A DNA stretch of 64,000 nucleotides from Bradyrhizobium sp. CB3481 (GCF_029714305.1 NZ_CP121647.1:3244501-3308500); one strand, 5' to 3'; shown: positions 52,574 to 62,377, counted from the stretch's first letter. Translations and numbers: made by a program. Notes: generated by a model not told the origin, from the letters alone.

Positions 52574-53353
52574 TCAGTACCCGAACTGCTCGCGCAAAAT
52601 GCGTTCCTCGAGGCTGTGGCCGGGGTCGAACAGCATCCGCATCGAGATCGTCTTGTCGGACAAAACCTCGACACGGCGGACGTCGCGCACGTCGTCATGG
52701 TCGGCGGCCGCCGCGACCGGCCGCTTCTCGCCCTCCAGCACCTCGATCACCACGAAGGCGGAGTTGGGGAGCAGGGCGCCGCGCCCGCGGCGCGGGCGGA
52801 ACGCGCTGATCGGGGTCAGCGCCAGCAGCGCGGCGTTGATCGGCAGGATCGGGCCCTGTGCCGAGAGATTGTAGGCCGTCGAGCCGGCCGGCGTCGCCAC
52901 CAGGATGCCGTCGGCAATCAATTCCGGCATCCGCTCGTGCTCGTCGATCAGGATGCGCAAATGCGCGGCCTGGTTAGTCTGGCGGAACAGCGCGACCTCG
53001 TTGATGGCGTGATGCAGATGCACCGCGCCATGGACGTCGGTGGCGCGCATCAGGAGCGGATTGATCAGGGATTCCCGCGCCGCCGCCAGGCGGGTGTGCA
53101 AATCGTGGGTGGTGAATTCGTTCATCAGGAAGCCGACGGTGCCGCGATGCATGCCGTAGATCGGCTTTCCCGTGCGCATGTGGGCGTGCAGCGTCTGCAG
53201 CATCAAGCCGTCGCCACCAAGCGCCACCACGACGTCGGCGTCGTCGGCCGCATGGTTGCCGTAGAGCTTGGTGAGCTGCGCCAGTGCGGCCTGCGCCTCA
53301 TCGCCTGGGCTCGCGACAAAGGCGATCCGTTCGTATCGCTTGGGGGTGGCCAT
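52574..53353 (-). CDS. nadK: NAD kinase
   Basis: 259 aa. It phosphorylates NAD to NADP. The signature GGDG is at residues 46-49 ([11 protein letters not shown]), with NEVALFRQ and [18 protein letters not shown] further on. Family length and motifs are complete. The palindromic repeat lies directly after its stop. Confidence 0.96.
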   Translation of the reverse strand: MATPKRYERIAFVASPGDEAQAALAQLTKLYGNHAADDADVVVALGGDGLMLQTLHAHMRTGKPIYGMHRGTVGFLMNEFTTHDLHTRLAAARESLINPLLMRATDVHGAVHLHHAINEVALFRQTNQAAHLRILIDEHERMPELIADGILVATPAGSTAYNLSAQGPILPINAALLALTPISAFRPRRGRGALLPNSAFVVIEVLEGEKRPVAAAADHDDVRDVRRVEVLSDKTISMRMLFDPGHSLEERILREQFGY

Positions 53354-53472
53354 CGGACGAGCTCTTATGGCGCCGGATTGCGCCGCGCTCGTCTATACAC
53401 CTTGGGCAGGCTTGTCGAGATGGTTGGGCGTCTGTTTCACGCCGGTAACGTAAACCGGCGGTCATCGGGGCA

Positions 53473-55632
53473 TCATTTTTCCTGCAAGGTCCGGATCGGG
53501 TCCCAATCCGCTTCGGGCGGATTTTGGGCCAATTCCCGCGCCCGCGCCGCAAACAGGGATGCCGGGCGGTCGATCTCGGCCGAACGGGCGAAACATTGCG
53601 CCGCGGCTTCGAATTCGCGGGCCCGCCAATGCGCCAGCCCTTCAGCATAATTGTCGATCATGGCCTGCTGGGTGGTGGTCAGCTCCGCCGCTCGCGCCAG
53701 CAACTGGTAGATTTTCAGCGCACCCGTCCGCCCCTTGACCCTGATGGCGTCGAGCTCGCGCCAGGCGAAGTCATCGCCAGCCAATGCAACCGTGGTCTCG
53801 GAGGCGATGATTGTCGTGCCGTAGAACTTGTTGGCGCCCTCCAGCCGCGAGGCCAGGTTCACCGCATCGCTCATGACCGAGTAATTGAAGCGCCGCCGCG
53901 ATCCGAAATTGCCGACCAGCGCCTCGCCGGAATTGATGCCAATCCGCTGCGCGAGCTTGTAGCCCTGGAACAGCGGCGAGGTCGTATTGAGCTCGGCCAG
54001 CTGCGTGCAGCAATCGAGTGCCGCGCGCGCCGCATTGGCGGCATGGTCGGGATCGTCTGCCGGCGCGCCGAACACGGCGACGACGGAGTCGCCGATATAT
54101 TTGTCGACATAGCCGCCATGGCGCTCGATGACGTCGGTCATCGCCGAAAGATATTCGTTCATCAGCTCCATCAGCCCGTCCGGCGACATCTTTTCCGCGA
54201 TCAGCGAAAACCCTTCGATGTCGGAGAAGAACACGGTGACGTTGCGGGTTTCGCCGCCGAGCTCGGGCAATTTGTTCGACGACAGCATCCGGTTGATGAC
54301 ATGCGGAGCGAGATAGAGCGCAAAACTCTTCTGCAAGAGGCGGCGGTCCTTGTCGGCGACGACAAAACGGAAGCCGATGGTGGCGGCGAGCGCAAACAGG
54401 CTGGCCAGGAAAGGCTCGGCAACCGGCAACGCCAGCGACTGGTTGAAGGCGATGGTGGCGCCGGCAAGGCTGGCAACGATCACGGCTGCCCAGGCCAGCG
54501 CTGCACTGAGCGGCCTGAGGCGCCATGCGGCGATCGCCGCGAGCGAGGCAAACAAAACGGAGATCAGGATACGGACCAGCGGGCCGGGCTCGACCACGGC
54601 ATTGCGCTGGATCAGGTTGTTGACGGCGGTCGCATGGATATAGACGCCCGCGATGGTGCTGATCCGGTAGCCGGCAGTGACCGGCGTGGTCTCGGCCGCG
54701 CAGCGCGGCGTGCGCGCGCCTTCGATGCCGGTCGCAAAGCGCTTGGAGGTCTGCCTGCGGTCCTCGATGTCGAGGACGCTGCCGAAGATGACGACCTTTC
54801 CGGCGAACCAACGCTTGAAGTAATCCTTGTCGTTCTTGACGGCGCAGGCGCGCAAATCCGCAAAGGAGAAGGTCGGAATGTCGTCGGCGCCGCCCTCGAA
54901 ATTCAGCGTCATCGTATCAGGCACGCGGCCGGGCACCTGATAGCCCGCCAGCGTCATCCGGCCGCTCGCATCGAATTCCGGCGCGGCGCCCAGCGCCCGT
55001 GATGCCAGCTCGACCGCCATCGAGGGCATCCTGGTGCCGTTGACGGCAAAGCTCAGCGGCAGGCGGCGCACGATGTCGTCTTGATCGCTGAAAACGTTGA
55101 GCGGCCTGATGTTCAGGTGCTGGCGCACCGCGACGCGCTGGCCGGGCGACGGCCTGACCGGCTGGTTGCCGCCGAGGATTTCGCCCAGCACCACCTTGCC
55201 GTTCACGGAAGCCGTGGCTAGCGCCCGCAAAAAGTCGCGATCGAAGCCGCGGACCTTTTCGCCCAGCAGGCCTTCGCCGAATGGCAGCTCCGATTGCTCG
55301 AGCGAGCGCTCGATCACCACGTCGAAGCCGGCGACCTTGGCGCCGCCTTCGAGGGTTGCCGTCAGCACGCGGCCGATCTCGCCGGTCCAGGTCAACATCG
55401 GCGAACCCTTGAACGGCGCCGTGCGCAGGCTCTCTTCGTCGATCGCGACGACCACGGCCGGGGAGGTGGCGGGGTCCTGCCGGCGGCCGAACATCTCCCA
55501 GCGCAGGGCGGTGAGGATATCGAGCGAGAGCCCGCGGATCGGCCTGACCACGGGAGAGACCGAAGCCGCCGCGCACACCAGCGCGATCGCGGCAACGACC
55601 ATCCTGTTGCGCGTGCTGCGCCGTATCCTCAA
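53473..55632 (-). CDS. Adenylate/guanylate cyclase with CHASE2 domain
   Basis: 719 aa from a TTG at 55632; an ATG at 55602 is possible. After an N-terminal membrane helix, the CHASE2 sensor domain (about residues 35-330) is periplasmic. Three further helices (about 345-425) lead to a class III cyclase domain (about 460-640), with VFFSDIEGF and IGDSVVAVFGAP holding the metal-binding aspartates. A C-terminal helical tail follows. It makes cyclic nucleotide in response to a periplasmic cue. It is cotranscribed with the FecR-like gene. Confidence 0.93.
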   Translation of the reverse strand: MRIRRSTRNRMVVAAIALVCAAASVSPVVRPIRGLSLDILTALRWEMFGRRQDPATSPAVVVAIDEESLRTAPFKGSPMLTWTGEIGRVLTATLEGGAKVAGFDVVIERSLEQSELPFGEGLLGEKVRGFDRDFLRALATASVNGKVVLGEILGGNQPVRPSPGQRVAVRQHLNIRPLNVFSDQDDIVRRLPLSFAVNGTRMPSMAVELASRALGAAPEFDASGRMTLAGYQVPGRVPDTMTLNFEGGADDIPTFSFADLRACAVKNDKDYFKRWFAGKVVIFGSVLDIEDRRQTSKRFATGIEGARTPRCAAETTPVTAGYRISTIAGVYIHATAVNNLIQRNAVVEPGPLVRILISVLFASLAAIAAWRLRPLSAALAWAAVIVASLAGATIAFNQSLALPVAEPFLASLFALAATIGFRFVVADKDRRLLQKSFALYLAPHVINRMLSSNKLPELGGETRNVTVFFSDIEGFSLIAEKMSPDGLMELMNEYLSAMTDVIERHGGYVDKYIGDSVVAVFGAPADDPDHAANAARAALDCCTQLAELNTTSPLFQGYKLAQRIGINSGEALVGNFGSRRRFNYSVMSDAVNLASRLEGANKFYGTTIIASETTVALAGDDFAWRELDAIRVKGRTGALKIYQLLARAAELTTTQQAMIDNYAEGLAHWRAREFEAAAQCFARSAEIDRPASLFAARARELAQNPPEADWDPIRTLQEK

Positions 55633-55651
55633 GAGCGCAGGTCCGTCACGC

Positions 55652-56314
55652 CTATTCCATCCGCAGCAGGCGGCCGACGATCGGTGTCGCGCCGGGCTTG
55701 GCCTGCGCGTCTACGCGGAACACGATTTGCGACGACTTGAAGCTGGCAGCGTAGAGACCGCCCGGAACCAGGGCTACGTTCTCATTGGCGAAGTCGAAGA
55801 ATTTGCCCTTGAGCTGGGTGCCGCCGAGATTGATCTGTTGCCGCTCTCCCGGAACATCGAGCCGCCGTACGGTCAGCGTCCCGCGGCCTTTGGCTTCGAC
55901 CAGGGGTGACGAACCGTAGAGCGTGAGCTGCGGCTCCGGCAGCGCCTTGGTGTCGACGCTGCGCAGCACGGTCGCTGCGACCGCTCGGGTTTCACGCGAG
56001 GTCGCGTTCATCTGACTCGGATCGCATTCGGTCTTCTCGACCAGAAGGCCGGCGTCCACGACGGTGCTCTCCTCGGTGCCGACCGTCACGGTACCGGCGC
56101 CGTTGATCGTCTCGCGCCGGCAGGACTTCAGATAGCTGAGAACGAGGGAGCCGCCGTCGCCGATCTTGATGACGGATTTCGGCGTCACATAGTCCATGAA
56201 CTCCGCGCCGGTCACCTTGCCTTTGATGTCCTCGACGACCGCAACCGGCGACTGGGCCGCGGCGGGACAAGCCAGCGCGACAAGGCCGAGGCAGACAGCA
56301 ATCGTACGTTTCAT
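55652..56314 (-). CDS. FecR-like secreted protein
   Basis: 220 aa from the ATG at 56314 (MKRTIAVCLGLVALACPAAA), with GGGGAT upstream; longer starts have no support. After the signal peptide the segment AVVEDIKGKVTGAEFMDYVT and GDGGSLVLSYLKSCRRET resembles FecR domains. FecR-domain proteins next to CHASE2 cyclases are a recurring pairing. It ends 19 nt before the cyclase start and may pass an envelope signal to it. Confidence 0.85.
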   Translation of the reverse strand: MKRTIAVCLGLVALACPAAAQSPVAVVEDIKGKVTGAEFMDYVTPKSVIKIGDGGSLVLSYLKSCRRETINGAGTVTVGTEESTVVDAGLLVEKTECDPSQMNATSRETRAVAATVLRSVDTKALPEPQLTLYGSSPLVEAKGRGTLTVRRLDVPGERQQINLGGTQLKGKFFDFANENVALVPGGLYAASFKSSQIVFRVDAQAKPGATPIVGRLLRME

Positions 56315-56612
56315 CGTATAAATCCCCATTGAAAAGCGCAGGTTCATTAGTCGCGCCAGCGCCAGAACGGTTTCATGGATGGATCGAAAATATTGGCCGT
56401 TATACTTGGCGCCTTCCCGGCGGAGCCGACCGATAGCACCTAACCGCTGAGGGGGACAACCACCGGACGTGGCGGCCATTTTCTCAGGGGAAGCTGTCGG
56501 GATTGTGATTTTCGGGCAGGTTCCTGCGTGTTGTGCACGACTGCCCGGTTGTCGCAGTGTTGCACCAGAATCCGAACGGACGATTTGGCGCGGTGCGCAG
56601 GGAGCAGACGAC

Positions 56613-58172
56613 ATGACTTTTCGACCAGGGGCGCCGCTGCGCCTCGCCACCATGCTTTTGATCCTGAGCTGCCCCCTTGCGGCCCGCGCCGAAGACCCGG
56701 CGCCGCAGCCTTCGGCGACGGCCTCGCCATCTCCTCCCGGTCAGAAGGGCGGACCGGCGCGCGGGACCTCGGCAGCTCCGACGCCCACAGCCGATCAGCA
56801 TCGCCTGCCGCCCGATTCCACCACCAAGCACGCGTTGGCGCTGCCCGGCCGCACGCTCAACTTCACCGCCACCGCAGGTTCGATCCGGCTGTTCGACGAC
56901 AAGGGTGAGCCGCAGGCCGACATCGTCTATACGTCCTACCAGCTCGACGGCGGCAACCGCGAGGGCCGCCCGGTGACGTTCTTCTTCAATGGCGGCCCCG
57001 GCGCGTCCTCGGCCTGGCTGCAGTTCGGCGATGCCGGGCCATGGCGCGTGTCGATCGGGGGCGAGGGCGCGGTGTCGTCGGCGACACCTGATCTGTTGCC
57101 TAATGCCGAGACCTGGCTCGACTTCACCGATCTCGTCTTCATCGATCCCGTCGGCACCGGCTATAGCCGCTTCGTTGCGTCAGGGGATGACGCACGCAAG
57201 CGCTTCTATTCCGTCGATGGTGACGTCAGCGCGGTCGCGCTGGTGATCCGGCGATGGCTGGAGAAATACGATCGCCTGCTGTCGCCGAAATTCGTCGTTG
57301 GCGAAAGCTATGGTGGCATCCGCGGCCCGAAAGTGGTGCGCAACCTGCAGACCCAGCAGGGCGTCGGCGTGCGCGGGCTGATCCTGGTTTCACCGCTGTT
57401 CGATTATCGCGATTTTTCCGGCTCGAGCATCCTGCAATACATGTACACGCTGCCGAGCATGGCGGCGGTGGCGCGCGAGGCGAAGGGAGAAGCCAAGGTG
57501 ACGCGCGCCGATCTCGCCGACGTCGAGCAATACGCGCAAGGCGAGTTTCTGAGCGACCTCATCAAGGGACAGGCGGACAGCGTGGCGTCGACGCGGCTCG
57601 CCGACAAGGTGGCGTCATTGACCGGCATCGATCAGCCGGTGAGCCGCCGGCTTGCGGGGCGGTTCGAAGTCGGCGAATTCCGCCGCGAATTCGATCGCCG
57701 CAACGGCCGCGTCACAGGGCGCTACGATGCCTCGGTGTCCGGCTTCGATCCTTATCCGGATTCGAGCTACTGGCATTTCGGCGATCCGTCCGGCGACAGC
57801 CTGATGGCGCCGCTGACGAGCGCGGCCGTCGACCTCACCACGCGCAAGCTGAACTGGCGTCCGGACGGCTCGTATCATCTGCTCAACGAGGCCGTGTACA
57901 AGGCCTGGGATTTCGGCCGCGGACCGGCCGAGTCGATCTCGCAGCTTCGCCAGATCCTCGCGCTCGATCCGAACATGAAACTGCTGGTCGGCCACGGGCT
58001 CTTCGATCTCGCCACGCCGTATTTTGCCTCGAAGGTGATGCTCGACCAGTTGCCGGCCTATGCAAGGTCGGACCGCGTCAAGCTCGTCGTCTATCCCGGC
58101 GGCCACATGTTCTATTCGCGCGACGCCACGCGTCAGGCTTTTCGCGCGGAAGTCGAGGAGGCGATGAAGTGA
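56613..58172 (+). CDS. Secreted S10 family serine carboxypeptidase-like protein
   Basis: 519 aa from the ATG at 56613 (GGAG upstream). A signal peptide (LATMLLILSCPLAARA) precedes a disordered linker. The fold shows the S10 signature FNGGPGASSAWLQF, the nucleophile S232 in VGESYGGIRG, the Asp in GLFDLATPYF and the His in YPGGHMFYSRD. It probably trims C-terminal residues from peptides in the periplasm. A hairpin terminator follows. Confidence 0.94.
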   Translation: MTFRPGAPLRLATMLLILSCPLAARAEDPAPQPSATASPSPPGQKGGPARGTSAAPTPTADQHRLPPDSTTKHALALPGRTLNFTATAGSIRLFDDKGEPQADIVYTSYQLDGGNREGRPVTFFFNGGPGASSAWLQFGDAGPWRVSIGGEGAVSSATPDLLPNAETWLDFTDLVFIDPVGTGYSRFVASGDDARKRFYSVDGDVSAVALVIRRWLEKYDRLLSPKFVVGESYGGIRGPKVVRNLQTQQGVGVRGLILVSPLFDYRDFSGSSILQYMYTLPSMAAVAREAKGEAKVTRADLADVEQYAQGEFLSDLIKGQADSVASTRLADKVASLTGIDQPVSRRLAGRFEVGEFRREFDRRNGRVTGRYDASVSGFDPYPDSSYWHFGDPSGDSLMAPLTSAAVDLTTRKLNWRPDGSYHLLNEAVYKAWDFGRGPAESISQLRQILALDPNMKLLVGHGLFDLATPYFASKVMLDQLPAYARSDRVKLVVYPGGHMFYSRDATRQAFRAEVEEAMK

Positions 58173-58186
58173 GGCAAAAGAAAAGC

Positions 58187-58215
58187 GGCGCAGTCTGAAG
58201 ACTGCGCCGGTTGTT
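58187..58215 (+). terminator. Terminator of the S10 peptidase gene
   Basis: A 10-bp perfect stem (GGCGCAGTCT / AGACTGCGCC) with a 2-nt loop lies 14 nt after the stop. The T-run (TTGTTAT) is weak. Confidence 0.6.
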
Positions 58216-58220
58216 ATCTC

Positions 58221-58305
58221 CGTCATTGCGAGCGAAGCGAAGCAATCCACATCGCGGCATAACGGATAGATGGATTGCTTCGTCGCTGCGCTCCTCGCAA
58301 TGACG
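58221..58305. repeat. Palindromic repeat (CGTCATTGCGAGCGAAGCGA type)
   Basis: The left arm (CGTCATTGCGAGCGAAGCGA then AGCAATCCA) pairs imperfectly with the right arm ending CTCCTCGCAATGACG. It is of a kind found widely in rhizobial genomes and lies between convergent genes. Confidence 0.8.
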
Positions 58306-58321
58306 CGGAGAGACTAACGCC

Positions 58322-58855
58322 TCAGTAGACCAGTCCCGTGCCCGGCGGCTTTTCAAGCGCAGCCGCCAGCGAGCGATATTCTTCGCTCGAGGTGCCCGCG
58401 AGCTGCGCTATCTTGTTCAGGTGATATTGCGCCTGATCGCGGTTGCCCTGCTCGACCTGCCACAGGCCATAATACTGCCAGGTCTTGACGTGGGTCGGAT
58501 CGGCCTTGAGCGCGCGCTCGTACCACACTTGCGAAACCTTGTAGTCGCCGAGCTGGCGATAGGAGTAGCCAATCAGGTTGGCGACGGCGGCGGTGTCGTC
58601 ACGGCCGAGCGCCTTGAGCTGCGCGATCGCCGAAGCATAGTCGTGGCGCTCGTAAATCGCGGCATAGGCGGCGCGATAGCCGTCGGCGAATGCGGTCTGT
58701 TCGCTGCCCGGACGCGCTTCGGATTTCTTTTTCTTCTTGTCCGGCGGCGGCGGATCGTTGTCGGGTGCTGCGTAGACGGCGGTCACGACAGGAGCTGCCG
58801 CAAGCGTGAGTGACAACATTGCGAGAGTCAAAAGTCTGATCGCGAATTTGTTCAT
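58322..58855 (-). CDS. Tetratricopeptide-repeat periplasmic protein
   Basis: 177 aa from the ATG at 58855, with AGGAGA upstream. A signal peptide (LLTLAMLSLTLAAAPVVTAV) and a Lys-rich linker (DKKKKKSEARPG) precede about two or three TPR-like units, such as NLIGYSYRQLGDYKVSQVWY and ALKADPTHVKTWQYYGLWQV. It is a probable periplasmic protein-interaction module. Longer starts to 59029 have no support. Confidence 0.88.
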   Translation of the reverse strand: MNKFAIRLLTLAMLSLTLAAAPVVTAVYAAPDNDPPPPDKKKKKSEARPGSEQTAFADGYRAAYAAIYERHDYASAIAQLKALGRDDTAAVANLIGYSYRQLGDYKVSQVWYERALKADPTHVKTWQYYGLWQVEQGNRDQAQYHLNKIAQLAGTSSEEYRSLAAALEKPPGTGLVY

Positions 58856-59171
58856 GCAAGTCTCCTGATGCCGGTTCGGCGATCCTACACCGAAGGCCGT
58901 TGGTTGGAACCCCTGGCGCCCAAGAACATTCCCGAGAACATTCCAAAGAACCTTCCCCGCGCCCTTCACCTCGATTTCGCCAATTTTCATCGGCGTCCCG
59001 TGATCAAGCGGACATGATGAAGATGTCATTCAGATGAACGAACGCTTCAGGAGGGGTTCAGTGCGGGGCCGCTAGCGTCGCCTGCATGATCGGCGAGCCC
59101 GGCTATCAACCGGAAAATGCCCGCAGGTCTCTCATGGGGCGGGACACAGAGACAGAAAGAGGAAGACAACC

Positions 59172-59453
59172 ATGCTCAAGACCATTTCCGCAGCGCTCGT
59201 TGCCGTTTCCGTTCTCGCCGCACCCGCACTTGCAGGTACCGCGGGTAAGACTGCACAGGCCCCGGCGAACAAGACCACGCAAATTCCTGCGGACAAGGCC
59301 GCACAGGCTCCAGCCGTCAAGACGGAGCAGGGCAAGGCGCTGAATGCCAACGCCAAGATGGACCGCCATCACAAGCAAATGAGTGCGCACAAGGTGAAAG
59401 GAAAATCACACGCTGCCGCCAAGCACGTGAAGCCCGCCGCAAAGCGTAGCTGA
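59172..59453 (+). CDS. Small secreted Lys/Ala-rich protein
   Basis: 93 aa. A signal peptide (TISAALVAVSVLAAPALA) is followed by a Lys/Ala/Thr/His-rich disordered mature chain (KMDRHHKQMSAHKVKGKS). It resembles small acid-shock or histidine/lysine-rich secreted proteins. A GAGGAAG ribosome binding site is present. The function is unknown. Confidence 0.7.
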   Translation: MLKTISAALVAVSVLAAPALAGTAGKTAQAPANKTTQIPADKAAQAPAVKTEQGKALNANAKMDRHHKQMSAHKVKGKSHAAAKHVKPAAKRS

Positions 59454-59662
59454 ATCTGATTCGCCGGCGCGCGTTTTCGCCCCCATTGCCCCAGCGCCGG
59501 CGAATATCAGGCCAGCCCACGCGCCATTTGCTTCGCTAATGGCGGTGGGCTGGCGCTGCTCAATTTTTCGCGAGTGGTGCGAAGAGATAACCGAGTTGCG
59601 AATTCCAATCTTGCGCCAAGCAGTCTAAGAGACGGCGAATTGGAGGCAGGGGAAGACTTCGC

Positions 59663-60085
59663 TTGGGGCGTTCAGTCAAAATTGCGATGATCGTATTGCT
59701 GCCGGCCACGCTTTCGGCATGCGCCGCCGTTGATGAAAGCAAGCCGATCACGTTCACCGAGGATCGCGGCGTTTCCAGCCAGCCGTTTCCGAAGAATTAC
59801 CGCACCGAAGTGCAGTCATTCCTGCGGACCTATCTCAACGATCCCGTCGGCGTGCGCGACGCCGTTATGGCCGAACCGGTCGAGCGCGTGATCGGAGGAC
59901 GGCAGCGCTATGTCGCCTGTGTCAGGTTCTCGGCCCGCGAATCCGATGGCGGCTACCGCGAGCCGCACGAGCGCGCCATTCTGTTTGTCGATGGCCGGCT
60001 CGATCGCATCGTTGAAAACGCCGCTGAGCCTTGTGCAGGCCTAGCCTACGCGCCATTTCCGGAACTGGAGAAGATGACGCGCTAG
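59663..60085 (+). CDS. Predicted lipoprotein, small
   Basis: 140 aa from a TTG at 59663 (upstream GGAGGCAGGGGAAG); an ATG at 59687 would lose the basic n-region. The lipobox is LSAC (after MIVLLPATLSAC), so the mature Cys is lipidated. The soluble domain includes YRTEVQSFLRTYLNDPVGVRD and RYVACVRFSARES. No family recognised; likely an outer-membrane or periplasmic lipoprotein. Confidence 0.8.
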   Translation: MGRSVKIAMIVLLPATLSACAAVDESKPITFTEDRGVSSQPFPKNYRTEVQSFLRTYLNDPVGVRDAVMAEPVERVIGGRQRYVACVRFSARESDGGYREPHERAILFVDGRLDRIVENAAEPCAGLAYAPFPELEKMTR

Positions 60086-60199
60086 CGTTCAGGCGCGTCA
60101 CATTCAGAAGGCGACGAGATCTGATCGGCCGGTGCATCCGGCAGATCCTTTCCAATGTGATTGCCCGCTCGCTCTACACGAGAGTGTGATGGGGCATAT

Positions 60200-60267
60200 C
60201 GCATGCGATTAAATCGGATGGATTGACGGCGGGCGATCCGGCAATTATACCGCATGCGATCTAATCG
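60200..60267 (+). promoter_or_regulatory. Promoter flanked by two matching operator-like sites
   Basis: TTGACG (60223-60228), a 16-nt spacer and TTATAC (60245-60250) form a good promoter for the hydrolase. The motif CGCATGCGATNNAATCG occurs on both sides, at 60200-60216 and 60251-60267, with starts 51 nt apart. The inner ATCGCATGCGAT is itself palindromic. This arrangement suits a dimeric regulator such as a TetR-type repressor. Confidence 0.55.
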
Positions 60268-60291
60268 TATAAGATAAATGTGGAGAGAGCC

Positions 60292-61320
60292 ATGTCCCAG
60301 CCCGCTAACCCTGATCGCCGCCGTTTGCTTGGCGCTGCCGCCCTGGCGCTTGTGGCAGGGCCGTTCCTTTCGGGCGGCCGCCTGTTTGCGCAGTCCGGCG
60401 CGGTCAAGCCGGGCTCCCACACCTCGTTTGGCACCCTGAAACAGGTCGAGGCCGGCGTCCTCAATGTCGGCTATGCCGAGGCCGGACCTGCCGAGGGTCC
60501 CGCCGTCATTCTTCTGCACGGCTGGCCGTACGATATCCATGCGTTCGTCGATGTGGTGCCGCTGCTGGCGTCGGCAGGTTTCCGGGTAATCGCGCCGCAT
60601 CTGCGCGGCTATGGCACGACGCGCTTCCTTGCGGCGGATACGCCGCGCAACGGCCAGCAGGGTGCGCTCGCCACCGACGTGATTGCCCTGATGGACGCGC
60701 TGAAGATCGACAAGGCGCTCGTGGCGGGCTTCGACTGGGGCGCGCGGACCGCCGACATCGTTGCGGCGATCTGGCCTGAGCGCGTCAAGGCGCTGGTTTC
60801 GGTCAGCGGTTACCTGATCGGCAGCCAGGAGGCCAACAGCACGCCGCTGCCGCCGTCGGCCGAGTTGCAATGGTGGTACCAGTATTATTTTGCCACCGAG
60901 CGGGGCCGGCTCGGCTACGAGAAGTACCGACGCGAGTTCTCCAAACTGATCTGGCAGCTTGCCTCGCCGAAGTGGACGTTCGACGACGCCACGTTCGAGC
61001 GCAGCGCGGCGTCCTTCGACAACCCCGACCACGTCGCCATCGTGATCCACAATTATCGCTGGCGGCTCGGTCTTGCCCCCGGCGAGGCCAGGTTCGACGA
61101 GCTGGAAAAACGCCTCGCTGAATTTCCCGTCATCACGGTCCCGACCATCACCCTGGAGGGCGACGCCAACGGCGCGCCGCATCCGGACCCCAAGGCCTAC
61201 GCCAAGAAGTTTTCCGGCAAATACGCCCACCGCCTGGTCACCGGGGGCATCGGACATAACCTGCCGCAGGAAGCACCGCGGGCATTTGCCGATGCCATTA
61301 TCGAAGTGGCGCGCGGCTGA
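60292..61320 (+). CDS. Epoxide-hydrolase-like alpha/beta hydrolase, Tat-exported
   Basis: 342 aa. A Tat-like signal (RRRLLGAAALALVAG) is followed by an alpha/beta hydrolase of the epoxide hydrolase / haloalkane dehalogenase group. HGWPYD is the oxyanion motif, the nucleophile Asp is in GFDWGARTAD, and the His is in GGIGHNLPQE. The ATG at 60292 has GGAGAG upstream. Regulation looks dedicated (see 60200-60267). Confidence 0.92.
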   Translation: MSQPANPDRRRLLGAAALALVAGPFLSGGRLFAQSGAVKPGSHTSFGTLKQVEAGVLNVGYAEAGPAEGPAVILLHGWPYDIHAFVDVVPLLASAGFRVIAPHLRGYGTTRFLAADTPRNGQQGALATDVIALMDALKIDKALVAGFDWGARTADIVAAIWPERVKALVSVSGYLIGSQEANSTPLPPSAELQWWYQYYFATERGRLGYEKYRREFSKLIWQLASPKWTFDDATFERSAASFDNPDHVAIVIHNYRWRLGLAPGEARFDELEKRLAEFPVITVPTITLEGDANGAPHPDPKAYAKKFSGKYAHRLVTGGIGHNLPQEAPRAFADAIIEVARG

Positions 61321-61339
61321 CGGCAAAGCGCCGCCTGAG

Positions 61340-61360
61340 GCAGGCCGCTGTGCGGCCTGC
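61340..61360 (+). terminator. Possible terminator after the hydrolase
   Basis: A 9-bp GC stem (GCAGGCCGC / GCGGCCTGC) lies 19 nt past the stop, without a clear T-run. Confidence 0.4.
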
Positions 61361-61641
61361 CGGCTGGCCTTCTTCGGGCGTTCCAAAGGCGGAACCGTGA
61401 AGGAAATCGGATCACTTTTCGGCGAGACGTGAACCTTGCCTTAGTCATTCCGAACACATGTACGGGCGGAAAACCGCGCCCTTAACGGGGAAAAAGCCCC
61501 GTATGCGAGGAACCAAAACGATTTGTTGCCCTGAGGTCACGCCGACGCGCCATCCGGTCGCGGGCAATTGCCGCAAAGCAACCTAAATGAGGTCACGTTG
61601 TTTGGATTGGTATCCGCAACGTCTGTAACGGGGATTAGTAG

Positions 61642-62355
61642 ATGAAGAAGATTCTGCTCGGCACTGCCGCGCTGGTCGCCTTGGCTGCGCCGGCTTTCGC
61701 GGCCGATATGCCGCCGCGGCCTTACACCAAGGCGCCTGCCTACACGGCGCCTCAGGTCGTCTACAACTGGACCGGTTTTTATGTCGGCGGCCATGTCGGC
61801 GGCGCGTTTGCAGGTAACAACTCCTTGCAAGGCAGCGACGCCCGCTTCCTGGGCGGCGTCCAGGGCGGATTCGACTATCAGTTCGCACCGAACTGGGTGA
61901 TGGGCGCCGAGGCCCAGTATAGCTGGCTGTCCGGCGGCAATAACAATGGCACGCTGTTTCCGGGCGGCACGCTCGTGACCTCGAATACCGACCAGCTCGG
62001 TTCGGTAACGGGCCGGCTCGGCTACACCTGGGGCCCGGCGCTGCTCTATGCCAAGGGCGGTTACGCCTGGCGCGACGGCAACAATCTCGGCGTGACGGTG
62101 GCCGGGGTGCCGCAGGGCTTCACGACCAACGGCAACCACAAGGACGGCTACACGGTCGGCGGCGGTCTTGAATACATGTTCGCCCCGAACTGGTCGGCCA
62201 AGGCCGAGTACCAGTATTACAATTTCGGCGATACGACCTTCACCACCGGTCCCGCCGATATCGCCGGCCGCAGCTTCCGCAACGACGAGCACACGGCCAA
62301 GGTCGGCGTGAACTACCGGTTCGGCTGGGGTGGTCCGGCCGTCGGCAAATATTGA
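61642..62355 (+). CDS. Omp25/RopB-like outer-membrane beta-barrel protein
   Basis: 237 aa. A signal peptide (ILLGTAALVALAAPAFA) and the mature N-terminus ADMPPRPYTKAP lead into NWTGFYVGGHVGGAFAG. It is an eight-stranded rhizobial porin-like protein, with a C-terminal strand VNYRFGWGGPAVGKY. It is intact, unlike the relative at 13593. A strong terminator follows. Confidence 0.94.
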   Translation: MKKILLGTAALVALAAPAFAADMPPRPYTKAPAYTAPQVVYNWTGFYVGGHVGGAFAGNNSLQGSDARFLGGVQGGFDYQFAPNWVMGAEAQYSWLSGGNNNGTLFPGGTLVTSNTDQLGSVTGRLGYTWGPALLYAKGGYAWRDGNNLGVTVAGVPQGFTTNGNHKDGYTVGGGLEYMFAPNWSAKAEYQYYNFGDTTFTTGPADIAGRSFRNDEHTAKVGVNYRFGWGGPAVGKY

Positions 62356-62377
62356 TACGCTGCGTATCGACATGAAA

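Noticed and set aside
53524..55002. A 492-codon plus-strand frame opposite the CHASE2 cyclase
   Set aside because: It is antisense to a protein with complete catalytic motifs. It has no recognisable domain.
60082..61386. A 434-codon minus-strand frame opposite the epoxide-hydrolase-like gene
   Set aside because: Shadow of the hydrolase; composition is not protein-like.
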